Source of the DNA: JAVJST01 sp040219295 | GTDB lineage: Bacteria > Pseudomonadota > Alphaproteobacteria > Rhodospirillales > Casp-alpha2 | Length of the DNA: 64,000 nt | Direction: 5' to 3' | Assembly: GCA_040219295.1 (NCBI GenBank) | Contig: JAVJST010000008.1 | Span: 1 to 64,000, forward strand | Part shown: piece by piece, positions 25,998-34,785 of the stretch | Position numbering within the stretch: position 1 is the stretch's first letter | Layout: every line of letters starts with the position of its first letter | The notes under the pieces: model-generated | Databases searched by the model: none | What the model saw: only the letters and a program-made list of their open reading frames with translations | What the model was told of the DNA's origin: nothing | Program-made: the position numbers and the translations under genes

Positions 25998-26074
25998 CGG
26001 AGTGTAGCTCAGCCTGGTAGAGCACTGTCTTCGGGAGGCAGGGGTCGGTGGTTCGAATCCACTCACTCCGACCA
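25998..26074 (+). tRNA. tRNA-Pro (anticodon CGG)
   Basis: A 77-nt cloverleaf with acceptor CGGAGTG/CACTCCG, anticodon stem CTGTC/GGCAG around TTCGGGA, T-loop TTCGAAT and encoded ACCA. It reads CCG codons. No integrated element or duplicated 3' end follows; the M81 peptidase gene ends 20 bp later. Confidence 0.95.
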
Positions 26075-26093
26075 ATTCTCCAGACGAAGAATC

Positions 26094-27584
26094 TTACAAC
26101 AGCCTGACGCCCTGCCTCAGGTTCCGGTACGGAATCCGCGAAAGCATGCACGGGTTGGCGCCCGGCGTATCGACGACGATGACCTCCGCGGCGATCGGTT
26201 CGAAATCGGCGCGGAAGTGGACCGTGCTCTTGACGCCCAGGATTGCCTGTTCCGTCGGCTCGACGCCGACGTGGCGAAAGATCGCCTGATCGAGACACTG
26301 GCAGCGGTGCGAACCGACCACGACCCGCACATCGGCATCCGGCGTATCGACCCGCAACAGCGCGACGGGGCCGAGCTCGGCAACGGCACCCTTGTACATC
26401 TCGCCGGTGAACTCGAACCGCCCATCGCCGAGCGCCTCGACGACAAACCGTCCCTCGTAGGGCGGCTGGTCGGAAAAACCCGACTTGCCGCCGAGAACCG
26501 CGTCGATGGTGGCGCCGACACCGGCTGCGTGGGCGGCGGCGGCTACCTCCGGGTCATTGAGCAGACCGACCACGGCCTGCCCGGCACCGGCCTCGACCAA
26601 CGCCGCCAGAAGTCCTGTAGTGTCCGACGGCGCGCCGGCACCCGGATTGTCCTGGGCGTCCGCCAGCACCACGGGCCGGCCCGCACGCTCGGCGGCCATC
26701 GCCCGCGCCACCGCGTCCGCCGCCGACAGCATGCCGACGTCGAACAGGGGTTCGGCGGCGTCGAAGGCCCTGAGAAACTGATCGGCGGCCGCCTCGACCG
26801 CGCCCGGTTCCGTGCCGTAGACGACCAGCGACGGTCCCGCGTCATGGATATCGGCGGGCGGAAAGCCCATCGCGATATCCACCGTCGTGACGCCGGCGTC
26901 GGCGATTTCCAACAGCCCGCCGTAGAGCGCCCGGCAAGGCTCGGCGCCGGTGTACTGGGCCTGCAGCGGCACCAGGAACTGGGCCTGTCTGAAGGCCTTA
27001 AACAGAGGGTCGCCGTTCATCAGATGACGCAGCAGCGGGAGCGCCCGGGCGCCGGTCGCGTCCATGTCGATGTGCGGGTAGGTGCGGAAGATCGTGAATG
27101 CCGAGGCATGGCGCACCATGGTCTCGGTCACGTTGGCATGCAGATCGAGGCTGACGACGATCGGCAGTTCGTCGCCGAGCACGGCCCGCAATCGGGCCAG
27201 CAGCTCGCCCTCGCCGTCCTCGTGCGACTGGGTCACCATGGCGCCGTGCAGATCGAGGTAGACGCCGTCGATACCTCCGGCGGACCGGATGCCGTCGATG
27301 ATCATCGCCGAGATGCGATCGAAGGCATCGTCGGTCACGTAGGACGACGGCTCCGCCGAGCACCACGACACCGGCACGATGTCGATGTCGCCCGCCGCCT
27401 CGGCGGCGCTGACGAAACCGGCCATCGGCAGGTTGATTCCCCGCGTCCCGCTGAGCACATCCGCACCGCGCAGCAGCGGCGGCCAGGCATCGGCGATCTC
27501 GAAATCCGCGTAGACCGCTAGGGTGGCGCCGAACGTATTGGTTTCGTGCTGAAAGCCGGCGACGGCAACGCGTTTCATCGGCAA
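26094..27584 (-). CDS. M81 family metallopeptidase (MlrC-like)
   Basis: Protein of 496 residues. KRVAVAGFQHETNTF at the N-terminus, LDLHGAMVTQSHEDGEGELL and SLDLHANVTETMV near 110-160 are the defining MlrC segments with metal-binding Asp and His. MlrC hydrolyses linearised microcystin fragments in sphingomonads, but most family members have unknown peptide or amide substrates, and no mlrABD is present. MPMKRV or MKRV may be the start (two residues apart). It ends just after tRNA-Pro, on the opposite strand. Confidence 0.88.
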   Translation of the reverse strand: MPMKRVAVAGFQHETNTFGATLAVYADFEIADAWPPLLRGADVLSGTRGINLPMAGFVSAAEAAGDIDIVPVSWCSAEPSSYVTDDAFDRISAMIIDGIRSAGGIDGVYLDLHGAMVTQSHEDGEGELLARLRAVLGDELPIVVSLDLHANVTETMVRHASAFTIFRTYPHIDMDATGARALPLLRHLMNGDPLFKAFRQAQFLVPLQAQYTGAEPCRALYGGLLEIADAGVTTVDIAMGFPPADIHDAGPSLVVYGTEPGAVEAAADQFLRAFDAAEPLFDVGMLSAADAVARAMAAERAGRPVVLADAQDNPGAGAPSDTTGLLAALVEAGAGQAVVGLLNDPEVAAAAHAAGVGATIDAVLGGKSGFSDQPPYEGRFVVEALGDGRFEFTGEMYKGAVAELGPVALLRVDTPDADVRVVVGSHRCQCLDQAIFRHVGVEPTEQAILGVKSTVHFRADFEPIAAEVIVVDTPGANPCMLSRIPYRNLRQGVRLL

Positions 27585-27600
27585 GCCGGGAATGGGAGGA

Positions 27601-28389
27601 TTACTCGTCGAGCGGCAGCAGGAAGCGGACCACGGTCCCGCCGGTACTGGCCGGTGCGAACGTCAATTCGCCGCCGAGCCGCTCGGCGATCTCGGTTGCG
27701 ATCTGGATGCCGCGGCCCCAGCCCTTGTCACCATGCTCGCTCTGGGTGGCGATCTTCTTGCCGTTGCGCACCTGAAGCATCAGGCTCGCCGGGATGCCCT
27801 TGCCGGTATCGCGAACCATCAGAATCATCATGTTGTCTTCGGCATCGACCTCGCCCTTCACGGTAATGGTGCCGCCCGGCGGGGTGAACTTGATAGCGTT
27901 ACTGACAAGGTTGGTCATGACCTGTCCGACCAGCACCGGATCGGTCGGCACGGTCGGGAAGTCTTCGGGAAAATCTGAAACCACGTCGATCCCGCGCTTC
28001 TTCGCCATCTCGGTGAATGTCGAGAGCACTTCCTCACACAGGACGACGGCGTTGACCACGACCTTGTGAACTTTGTGGGCCCCAGCAATCGCGTCGTCGA
28101 GCACGTGCTCGCAGATTCGCAACAGCCGAACGGTCGATTGTTCGATGGTTTCGAGATAGTCGGCGAGCTTCGAAGGATCGCCCCCGCTTTCTAGCTCTTT
28201 CTGCGCCAGTTGCACGTAACCGATCATGGCATTCAGAGGGGTCCCGATCTCGTGAGCGAAATCACGCAGGTTTTCCCGGTAAGCTGAGTCCTCCGAGAAG
28301 GGATCATCTCGCAATGGATCATTCACGATGGCGTTCTCGGCCCTTGAATCAGTGCCGATACGTATAGCCGATCCACGTTCCGGGCGCAA
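27601..28389 (-). CDS. Soluble orphan histidine kinase
   Basis: Up to 262 residues, with no transmembrane or sensor domain. The H box is LRDFAHEIGTPLNAMIGY near residue 45, and the N box LVSNAIKFTP and G1 VRDTGKGIP follow. The G2 region reads GDKGWGRGIQIA instead of the usual GxGLGL, so ATP-lid behaviour may be altered. The longest frame starts at TTG without a clear ribosome site; GTG 28326 is an alternative. It is 16 bp upstream of the M81 gene on the same strand. No response regulator is adjacent. Confidence 0.8.
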   Translation of the reverse strand: MRPERGSAIRIGTDSRAENAIVNDPLRDDPFSEDSAYRENLRDFAHEIGTPLNAMIGYVQLAQKELESGGDPSKLADYLETIEQSTVRLLRICEHVLDDAIAGAHKVHKVVVNAVVLCEEVLSTFTEMAKKRGIDVVSDFPEDFPTVPTDPVLVGQVMTNLVSNAIKFTPPGGTITVKGEVDAEDNMMILMVRDTGKGIPASLMLQVRNGKKIATQSEHGDKGWGRGIQIATEIAERLGGELTFAPASTGGTVVRFLLPLDE

Positions 28390-28470
28390 AGTGTAATACT
28401 GTTAAGTTTCTCGCCTCAGAATCGCAATAATCTTGCAATCCCGCTTCGGGCGGGGCTTTCCGTCGTCGGG

Positions 28471-29814
28471 CTACCCCGCGAAGAACGGATCGAACGGGCA
28501 TTTCGTCAAGTTTTCCACGCCGTTATCGGTCACCAGGACCTGATCCTCGAGCTTGATTCCGTCCGGCCCGCCGACCTCGCCCAGGTAGACCTCGACGCAC
28601 AGCATCATGCCGGGCTCGAGCACGCCGTCGTAGCCGCGTTCCTCCCAGTCGACGGGATAGCGAATCCCCGGCCATTCGTCGCACAGGCCGACACCGTGCA
28701 TCTTCGAGCCGTAGCGCTGCGGAATGAACTCCTCGGGAAGATGATGCCCCTCGAAGCACAACTGCTTGAACGTCATGCCGGGTTTGACGATATCGATGTT
28801 GGTCATGATGTGCTCAATGGCGATGGCATGCATTTCACGCTGACGATTGGTCGGCCGTCCGTCACCGATGAACCAGCTGCGTGATATGTCCGTGCACATC
28901 CCGTAGCAACCGATCAGATCGGTATCAAACGACAATATCTCGTTGTTTTTCAGGATACGGGGACCGCATTCCTGAAACCACGGATTGGTTCGCTGACCGG
29001 TCGAGAGAATCCGGGTCTCGATCCACTCCCCTCCACGTCGGATGTTGGACGCGTGCAACTCGGCCCAGATATCGTTCTCGGTCATGCCCGGTTCCGTCTT
29101 GGCGCGCATATCGGCAATCGAGGCCTCACAGGCATGAATGGCGCACCGCATGGCCTTGATCTCGTCCGGCCCCTTGACGGCGCGGGTTCGCTCCATCAAT
29201 TCCTCACCGTCCATCACCTCGATCCCGATGCGATCGAGCGCCCGTAGTCCTTCGATCTGGATCTTGTCGACCGCCAGGCGGCGGTTGGAGCCGCAGCGCG
29301 CGCGAAGCAACTCATCGACCTGATGGGCGAACTTCTTGGCTTTTTCCTCGGTGCGCTGGCCGGTCGCGAAATAGAAGAACGACGCGCCGGCACGAACCTC
29401 GCGGACCAGCGGCGCGAACTCCGACATGTACGCGTAGCCGCCGTATTCCCACAACACCATGTAGCCGTCAGCGGTCACCAGGCAGGCGCGGAACGGATTG
29501 TGGGCATTCCACAGTTGCATGTGGGTGGTGTCGGTCGCGTAGCGGATCGACAGTGGGTCGAACAACAGAACACCCGCGTAGTCCCGTTCGGCCAGCCCCT
29601 TGACGATGCGCTCGAGGCGGTACTCACGCATTGCCGGAAGGTCGGGGACCTCGAGCCCGGCCGCCGCCCACTCGTCGAATGCGAGCTTCGTCGGCCCGAT
29701 TTCAACCCGGTCCTCGTAATCAGGTGTGTTGTCCGGTTTCCTCGGCACGTCGGCCGGCGGGCGCCGGGCAGGATTGATCCTGGGGTCAGGGATCGAATGC
29801 GGATCGTTATCCAT
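28471..29814 (-). CDS. dddP: DddP-like M24 protein, candidate DMSP lyase
   Basis: Protein of 447 residues, the length I recall for DddP. The M24 metal ligands are all present: D297 and D299 (SFDTDLIG), D309 (CTDISRSW), H373 (KMHGVG), E408 (CVEVY) and E423 (KLEDQ). Y368 and D379 (GLCDEWP) fall where DddP has its substrate-binding Tyr and proposed catalytic Asp, all shifted by two from published numbering as I remember it. DddP cleaves dimethylsulfoniopropionate to DMS and acrylate; ordinary M24 aminopeptidases lack the long N-terminal part (EIGPTKLAFDEW). It follows a DMGDH-like gene by 26 bp, so the two probably form one transcript. A non-lyase DddP relative remains possible. Confidence 0.8.
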   Translation of the reverse strand: MDNDPHSIPDPRINPARRPPADVPRKPDNTPDYEDRVEIGPTKLAFDEWAAAGLEVPDLPAMREYRLERIVKGLAERDYAGVLLFDPLSIRYATDTTHMQLWNAHNPFRACLVTADGYMVLWEYGGYAYMSEFAPLVREVRAGASFFYFATGQRTEEKAKKFAHQVDELLRARCGSNRRLAVDKIQIEGLRALDRIGIEVMDGEELMERTRAVKGPDEIKAMRCAIHACEASIADMRAKTEPGMTENDIWAELHASNIRRGGEWIETRILSTGQRTNPWFQECGPRILKNNEILSFDTDLIGCYGMCTDISRSWFIGDGRPTNRQREMHAIAIEHIMTNIDIVKPGMTFKQLCFEGHHLPEEFIPQRYGSKMHGVGLCDEWPGIRYPVDWEERGYDGVLEPGMMLCVEVYLGEVGGPDGIKLEDQVLVTDNGVENLTKCPFDPFFAG

Positions 29815-29840
29815 GACGAAATCCTCCCTTGTCCCCGCTA

Positions 29841-32264
29841 TCAGGCTCTCAACCGCAAGCCTTCAGGGTCGAACGGCGGATCGGACAGCAGCGTCGCGCG
29901 GTGCGGTCGGCCAAGAATCGCGATATCGAACTGCTCGCCCGGTTTGGCGAAGTCCGTCTTGATGAAACCGAGCGCAACGGACTTGTCGACAGAGAACCCG
30001 TACGCGCCTGAACTGACGCGGCCGACCGGCGTGCCGTCGAGCGCGAAGATCGGCTCGCCACCGACGGCGTCGGCATTGTCCGTCTCGACGGTCAACACCA
30101 TCAGCTTCTCGCGCGGCTTGTTGTCCTTGATCTTGATGTAAGCTTCCTTGTTGAGGAAATCGCCCTTGTCGAGCTTGATCAGGCGTTCGAGCCCAACTTC
30201 CTGCGGCCAGTACTCCGGCGAGTACTCGCGGCTCCACGAGCCGTACCCCTTCTCGACGCGGAGCGACAGCAGGGAACGACCACCCACCGGGCGGATACCG
30301 AGGTCCTTGCCGGTTTCCAGCAGCGCGTCGAACAGCGCGACCTGGTTCTCCTCGTCGTGGTAGAGCTCCCAGCCCAGATCACCCGTGAACGACACCCGGA
30401 TGGCGATGCAGTCGACGCCGGCGACGGTGATCCGTTTCGACCGCATGAACTTCCAGTTATCGTTCGACATGTCCTCGTTGGTCATGCGTTGCAGCAACTC
30501 ACGCGATTTCGGCCCGGCGACGTTGAAGCCGCAGTACTTGCCGGTCACCGAGCGGAACGTCGTGCCTTCGGGCAGCGGCACCATGTCGAAGAAGCGCTTG
30601 TGATAGCGCTCGCCGATACCGGTCCCGACCATGAAGTAATCGTCCTCGGCGAGCTTGGTAATCGTGAAGTCGCCGGCGACGCCGCCCCGGACACCGATCA
30701 ACGGCGTCAGACAGGAGCGGCCGATCTCCGTCGGCACCTTGTTGGCGACCAGCTTATCGAGCCATTCCCAGGCTCCTGGTCCCTTGATCTCATACTTGCC
30801 GAAGTTCGACGTATCGGTGACGCCGACGCCGGCACGCAGCGCCTGGCATTCCTGACGAACCGCCTCGAACCAGTTCTGACGCGCGAAACCGTACTCGTCG
30901 ACGGGTTCCATGCCTTCCGGCGCGTACCACAGCGGGTGCTCCCAGCCGTAGTTGAGACCGTGAACGCCGCCGAGCTGCTTCTGGCGTTCGTATACAGGAC
31001 GCGTGCGCACCGGGCGCCCGGCCTCGCGTTCCTCGTAAGGGAAGTGGATCTTGAAACGGTGCGAGTAGCAGTCGAGCGCGCGGGCGCGGACGAAGCTCTT
31101 GGGCGTCCACTCGAGGCCGTAACGCGCGAGGTCCCAGGGGAACATGTCGTACTCGGGCTCACCCTCGACGATCCACTGGGCGAGCATCATGCCGAGACCG
31201 CCCGACTGGCTGAAGCCCGGGATGATGCCATTGCAGCAGTAGTAGTTCCGGAGTTCCGGCACCGGACCGTACAGCGCCGAGGCATCGGGCGACCAGATCA
31301 TCGGGCCGTTGATGACCTTCTTGATACCGGCGTCGGCAAGCACGGGAACGCGCTCGCAAGCGCGCATGATGTTCTCCTCGATGCGCTCGAGATCGTCGGG
31401 CAAGAGGTCGTGACCGAAATCCCAGGGCGTGCCGTCCTCGGCCCAGAAACGACCGTCCTTCTCGTAGGCGCCGCACAGCAGTCCCATTCCTTCCTGGCGC
31501 ATGTAGTACTCGCCATCACGGTCGGCGACCGACGGAAGCCGGCGGCCGGCCGAGACGATTTCGGGGATGTTCTCGGTAACGAAGTACTGGTGCTCCATGG
31601 TGATCAGGGGCAGCTCGAGCCCGGCCATGCGGCCGACCTCGCGGCCCCATAGGCCGGCGGCATTGACCACGACGTCGGCGTGAATCGTGCCCTTGTTGGT
31701 GACCACGTCCCAGGTGCCGTCGGCGCGCTGATTGGTTTCCTCGACCTTGGTGAAACGGTGAATCTCGGCACCGCGATCGCGCGCGCCTTTGGCATAGGCG
31801 TGGGTTACGCCGGACGGATCGACGTTGCCGGCATCTGGTTCGAACATGATGCAGCGGATGCCGTCGAAATTGACCAGCGGGTTGAGGTCCTGCGCTTCCT
31901 TGACCGAGAGCTCGTGAAAATCGACCTTGAAGTAACGCGCCTTGGCGGCTTGGATCCTGAGTTGGTGCTCGCGGTCCTCGGTCTGCGCCAGGTAGAGCGA
32001 ACCCGGCTGATAGACGCCGCAGCCCTGCCCGGTCTCGACCTCGAGCTCCTTGTAGAGCTTCATCGTGTAGTACTGAATCTTAGAGATGTTGTTGTGGTCG
32101 TGCAGGCCGTGGATGCCCGCCGCCGCGTGCCACGTCGACCCGGATGTCAGTTCATCACGTTCCAGCAACACGACATCAGTCCAGCCGAGTTTCGTGAGGT
32201 GATAAAGAATGCTGCAGCCGACGAGGCCACCACCGATAACTACGGCTTGGGCGTGGGTCTTCAT
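29841..32264 (-). CDS. Dimethylglycine/sarcosine dehydrogenase-like flavoprotein (DAO + GcvT)
   Basis: About 807 residues from ATG 32264 (MKTHAQAVVIGGGLVG). The N-terminal FAD domain has GGGLVGCSILYHL and SGSTWHAAAGIH, where the His is the usual covalent FAD site. FAO_M and GcvT-like tetrahydrofolate domains follow (GLNYGWEHPLWYAPEG near 420; SFTGDLGWELY near 665). These enzymes oxidatively demethylate dimethylglycine or sarcosine and pass the methyl to folate. It leads the predicted operon with the DddP-like gene and is divergent from oxyR. Substrate could be another methylated amine. Confidence 0.87.
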   Translation of the reverse strand: MKTHAQAVVIGGGLVGCSILYHLTKLGWTDVVLLERDELTSGSTWHAAAGIHGLHDHNNISKIQYYTMKLYKELEVETGQGCGVYQPGSLYLAQTEDREHQLRIQAAKARYFKVDFHELSVKEAQDLNPLVNFDGIRCIMFEPDAGNVDPSGVTHAYAKGARDRGAEIHRFTKVEETNQRADGTWDVVTNKGTIHADVVVNAAGLWGREVGRMAGLELPLITMEHQYFVTENIPEIVSAGRRLPSVADRDGEYYMRQEGMGLLCGAYEKDGRFWAEDGTPWDFGHDLLPDDLERIEENIMRACERVPVLADAGIKKVINGPMIWSPDASALYGPVPELRNYYCCNGIIPGFSQSGGLGMMLAQWIVEGEPEYDMFPWDLARYGLEWTPKSFVRARALDCYSHRFKIHFPYEEREAGRPVRTRPVYERQKQLGGVHGLNYGWEHPLWYAPEGMEPVDEYGFARQNWFEAVRQECQALRAGVGVTDTSNFGKYEIKGPGAWEWLDKLVANKVPTEIGRSCLTPLIGVRGGVAGDFTITKLAEDDYFMVGTGIGERYHKRFFDMVPLPEGTTFRSVTGKYCGFNVAGPKSRELLQRMTNEDMSNDNWKFMRSKRITVAGVDCIAIRVSFTGDLGWELYHDEENQVALFDALLETGKDLGIRPVGGRSLLSLRVEKGYGSWSREYSPEYWPQEVGLERLIKLDKGDFLNKEAYIKIKDNKPREKLMVLTVETDNADAVGGEPIFALDGTPVGRVSSGAYGFSVDKSVALGFIKTDFAKPGEQFDIAILGRPHRATLLSDPPFDPEGLRLRA

Positions 32265-32343
32265 GGTCCGATACTCCGAAACCGCGCGGAGACAATCGCG
32301 CTGATCTGACTTCCAGCCGGCGTCCTCTTCCGACCAACAAGAC

Positions 32344-32365
32344 ATTATGCAGCGTAGCGCATAAT
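32344..32365 (-). promoter_or_regulatory. ATTATGC-N8-GCATAAT dyad upstream of DMGDH-like gene
   Basis: Perfect 7-bp inverted repeat with an 8-nt spacer, 80 bp before the flavoprotein start. It probably overlaps or adjoins the promoter of the DMGDH-dddP unit. The binding protein is unknown. Confidence 0.5.
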
Positions 32366-32459
32366 TTTATGGCGTATCGCGAAGTCCAGTTGTCGTAACG
32401 CGACCTATGCGAAAGACGCTGACCGAGACTGCGGCTTCGGCGATTGATGGTGCGTGAGA

Positions 32460-32483
32460 ATTGATTGTTCACGCGCAATCAAT
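32460..32483 (+). promoter_or_regulatory. ATTGATTG-N8-CAATCAAT dyad upstream of oxyR
   Basis: Perfect 8-bp inverted repeat with an 8-nt spacer, 47 bp before the oxyR start. A LysR-type T-N11-A core can be drawn in it. It may be an autoregulatory OxyR site or the site of another dimeric regulator. Confidence 0.5.
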
Positions 32484-32530
32484 CGATAATGTGAATTGAT
32501 CGAGTCGACCCCAGGATTTGGGCAAGGACC

Positions 32531-33445
32531 ATGAAGAACCTGCCGAGCATGAAACAGTTGCAGTATCTGGCGGCGCTCGCCGAATACCGGCACTTCGGCC
32601 AGGCCGCCGAATCCTGTTTTGTCACCCAGTCGACATTGAGCGCCGGCATCCGGGACCTCGAGGATTTGTTGCAGGCCAAAGTCGCCGAACGCACCAACCG
32701 TTCGGTTATGCTGACGCCGCTCGGCGAACGGCTCGCGGCGATGGGCAAGACCGTCCTCCGACTGGCCGAAGACATGGTCGACGTTGCGCACCAGTCGTCC
32801 GAGTTCCTGACAGGTGCCTTGCGGCTCGGGGTTATCCCGACGATCGGTCCCTATCTGCTACCGCGCGTGCTCCCCGCAATTCACCGGCAGTATCCGAATC
32901 TCGAACTCTTCCTCCGAGAGGACTACACCGACCGGCTCCTCGAGCAACTCAAGGACGGAACGCTTGACGTGATCCTGATCGCGTTGCCCTACGACACCAA
33001 CGGCATGGACAGTCTGACCTTGTTCTCGGACGGTTTCGTCCTCGCGTGCCCCGAATACCATTCACTCGCCGGCCGGAAATCCCTCGACATCGACGCCTTC
33101 GCCGACGAGCCCCTGCTCTTGCTCGAGGAAGGTCACTGCCTGCGCCGTCATGCGTTGGAGGCCTGCCGGCTCGAGGGGCGGGACAAGGCCGGGAACTTCG
33201 AGGCGACGTCGATGCCGACCCTGGTCCAGATGGTGGCCATGGGCATGGGCCTGACGCTGCTGCCGCAACTGGCCGTGGACGCCGGGATCGCCAACGGCCT
33301 CGACATCGCGCTGGTACCGCTGGGCGATACCGTCGGAACCCGCGACGTCGGCCTTGTCTGGAGAACCACGTCCGCCCGCGCGGACGAGTTCCGCGCCTTG
33401 GGGGATCTGCTCGCAGTAGCAAAAGCGAAGTCGTCCGGCACCTGA
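32531..33445 (+). CDS. oxyR: Hydrogen peroxide-sensing LysR regulator OxyR
   Basis: Protein of 304 residues. LysR-type winged helix (about 5-65, with ESCFVTQSTLSAGIRDLE) and effector domain. The redox pair is C203 (EGHC) and C212 (EAC), nine apart as for C199/C208 of E. coli OxyR, with FEATSMPTLVQMVAMGMG following. A thiol-based peroxide switch is therefore expected. No katG or ahpC is beside it; instead it is divergent from the DMGDH-like oxidase operon, whose enzyme class may make peroxide if it reduces oxygen. Confidence 0.9.
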   Translation: MKNLPSMKQLQYLAALAEYRHFGQAAESCFVTQSTLSAGIRDLEDLLQAKVAERTNRSVMLTPLGERLAAMGKTVLRLAEDMVDVAHQSSEFLTGALRLGVIPTIGPYLLPRVLPAIHRQYPNLELFLREDYTDRLLEQLKDGTLDVILIALPYDTNGMDSLTLFSDGFVLACPEYHSLAGRKSLDIDAFADEPLLLLEEGHCLRRHALEACRLEGRDKAGNFEATSMPTLVQMVAMGMGLTLLPQLAVDAGIANGLDIALVPLGDTVGTRDVGLVWRTTSARADEFRALGDLLAVAKAKSSGT

Positions 33446-33483
33446 CCGTCGGTCGAACGGCAACCGCCGAGCGTCAATCCCGC

Positions 33484-33828
33484 TCAGTGATCGGACGGCG
33501 TCTGGAACATGTGACCGAGACCGGTGTCGTAGTCGACGCCCTTGCGGGTCAGCGTTACCGTCACCGGATCGTCGGCGCGTGCCAGACCCTTGCGGCTCAG
33601 CGCCGTCCACACGGCCGGGTTTGTAAATCCACTGATATCGCGGGTCGAGACCACGAACGGTCCGACATGCACGTGATCGCCGTGCGCGCGCGGCAGGTTG
33701 AGGATCGTCACGTCGCCGCTCGCCTCGTCGGTGCGTGCCAGCGACGGGTCTCGGGCGATCACCTGGGCGAGCGCGAGGGTTCGGGCCTGGAGCTTGTTGA
33801 GCTTCAACGGATTAGTCTTCGGCGGCAT
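33484..33828 (-). CDS. Conserved hypothetical protein
   Basis: Protein of 114 residues starting MPPKTNPLKLNKLQ. No transmembrane segment, no signal peptide, no motif I recognise. The middle part GDHVHVGPFVVSTRDISGFTN and the end VDYDTGLGHMFQ look like a compact conserved fold. It ends 38 bp from oxyR (convergent), and the AraC regulator ends 54 bp upstream of its start on the same strand. Function unknown. Confidence 0.6.
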   Translation of the reverse strand: MPPKTNPLKLNKLQARTLALAQVIARDPSLARTDEASGDVTILNLPRAHGDHVHVGPFVVSTRDISGFTNPAVWTALSRKGLARADDPVTVTLTRKGVDYDTGLGHMFQTPSDH

Positions 33829-33882
33829 TCGGCTACTTTGCTTTCCCGACGTCCATGATGAAAGAAAATTCCTCGGCCGTGC

Positions 33883-34659
33883 TCAGGCGCAAAAATCGCT
33901 CGGGGAACGGCCGAGGGTCCGGCGAAACATGTAGCTGAACGCACTCGAGGATGCGTATCCCATGTCGAACGCGACCGAACTGACCTTCTCACCCGCGGCC
34001 AGCCGCGAAATGGCGTGCAGCACGCGGGCGTGGCGCAGCCACTGCGACGGCGGCATCCCCGTTTCGGCAACGAACAATCGTTCGATGGTCTTGCGACTGG
34101 CAGGTGCATTGAGAAGCCAGGAGTCGACCGACTCGATGATTCCGGGATCGTCGAGCGCCGCCTCCGCGAGGGGACGGATTCGCGGGTCACTGGGCATGGT
34201 AAGCGAGAGTGGCACATCCTTCGCGGTCACCAGTTCATGGCGCAAGAGATCGTGGAGCGAGTCATTGTGAGCGCTCGCCCGGCCCGCTCCACTTCGCGGC
34301 AAAGTCGCAGCAATCAACGCACTCAGTAGTGGCGTCATTGCCATGATGCGACATTCCTTACCGATCGCCTCGGCTTCGTCGGGGCGAACATCGACGTAGT
34401 GCATTTCGGTGTATGAGCCATGCCGCATCCAGTGTTCGACCCTCGGCGGAATCCATAGAGCCATCGCAGGACTGAGCAGCAACACCCGATCGGGCGTACC
34501 GACATACATGGACCCCGACGCGGCATAGGCGAGTTGACCGACGTCGTGGGCATGCCAGTCGTATCGCTCTCCCGGCGTCGCCCGGATCAATTCGCCGAGG
34601 TATCGCGGCGCGTGCATGCTTCCGGGATCGGTGAGCGGATGTTGTTCGGGATTGGTCAT
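33883..34659 (-). CDS. AraC family transcriptional regulator with cupin sensor
   Basis: Protein of 258 residues. A cupin-like N-terminal domain (about 20-100, DWHAHDVGQLAYAASG) precedes the double helix-turn-helix at about 165-258 (LRHARVLHAISRLAAGEKVSSVAFDMGY-type segment, then SAFSYMFRRTLGRSP). It is divergent from the MFS transporter and likely controls it, a common pairing. The shared region contains a TGTGTC-N8-GACACA dyad. Confidence 0.88.
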   Translation of the reverse strand: MTNPEQHPLTDPGSMHAPRYLGELIRATPGERYDWHAHDVGQLAYAASGSMYVGTPDRVLLLSPAMALWIPPRVEHWMRHGSYTEMHYVDVRPDEAEAIGKECRIMAMTPLLSALIAATLPRSGAGRASAHNDSLHDLLRHELVTAKDVPLSLTMPSDPRIRPLAEAALDDPGIIESVDSWLLNAPASRKTIERLFVAETGMPPSQWLRHARVLHAISRLAAGEKVSSVAFDMGYASSSAFSYMFRRTLGRSPSDFCA

Positions 34660-34692
34660 GACATTTGACGATATCTAAACATAATACGTCTT

Positions 34693-34712
34693 TGTGTCGA
34701 CTGAAAGACACA
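34693..34712. promoter_or_regulatory. TGTGTC-N8-GACACA dyad between AraC regulator and MFS genes
   Basis: Perfect 6-bp inverted repeat in the middle of the divergent promoter region. A plausible operator for the adjacent AraC-type regulator, although AraC proteins more often use direct repeats. Confidence 0.4.
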
Positions 34713-34785
34713 CCGATCTGACATAGGGTTCATTAACTTCTCTGACAACATTTCCTCGAAACCCTGTTTAGTGTTCGCGGCCAGC

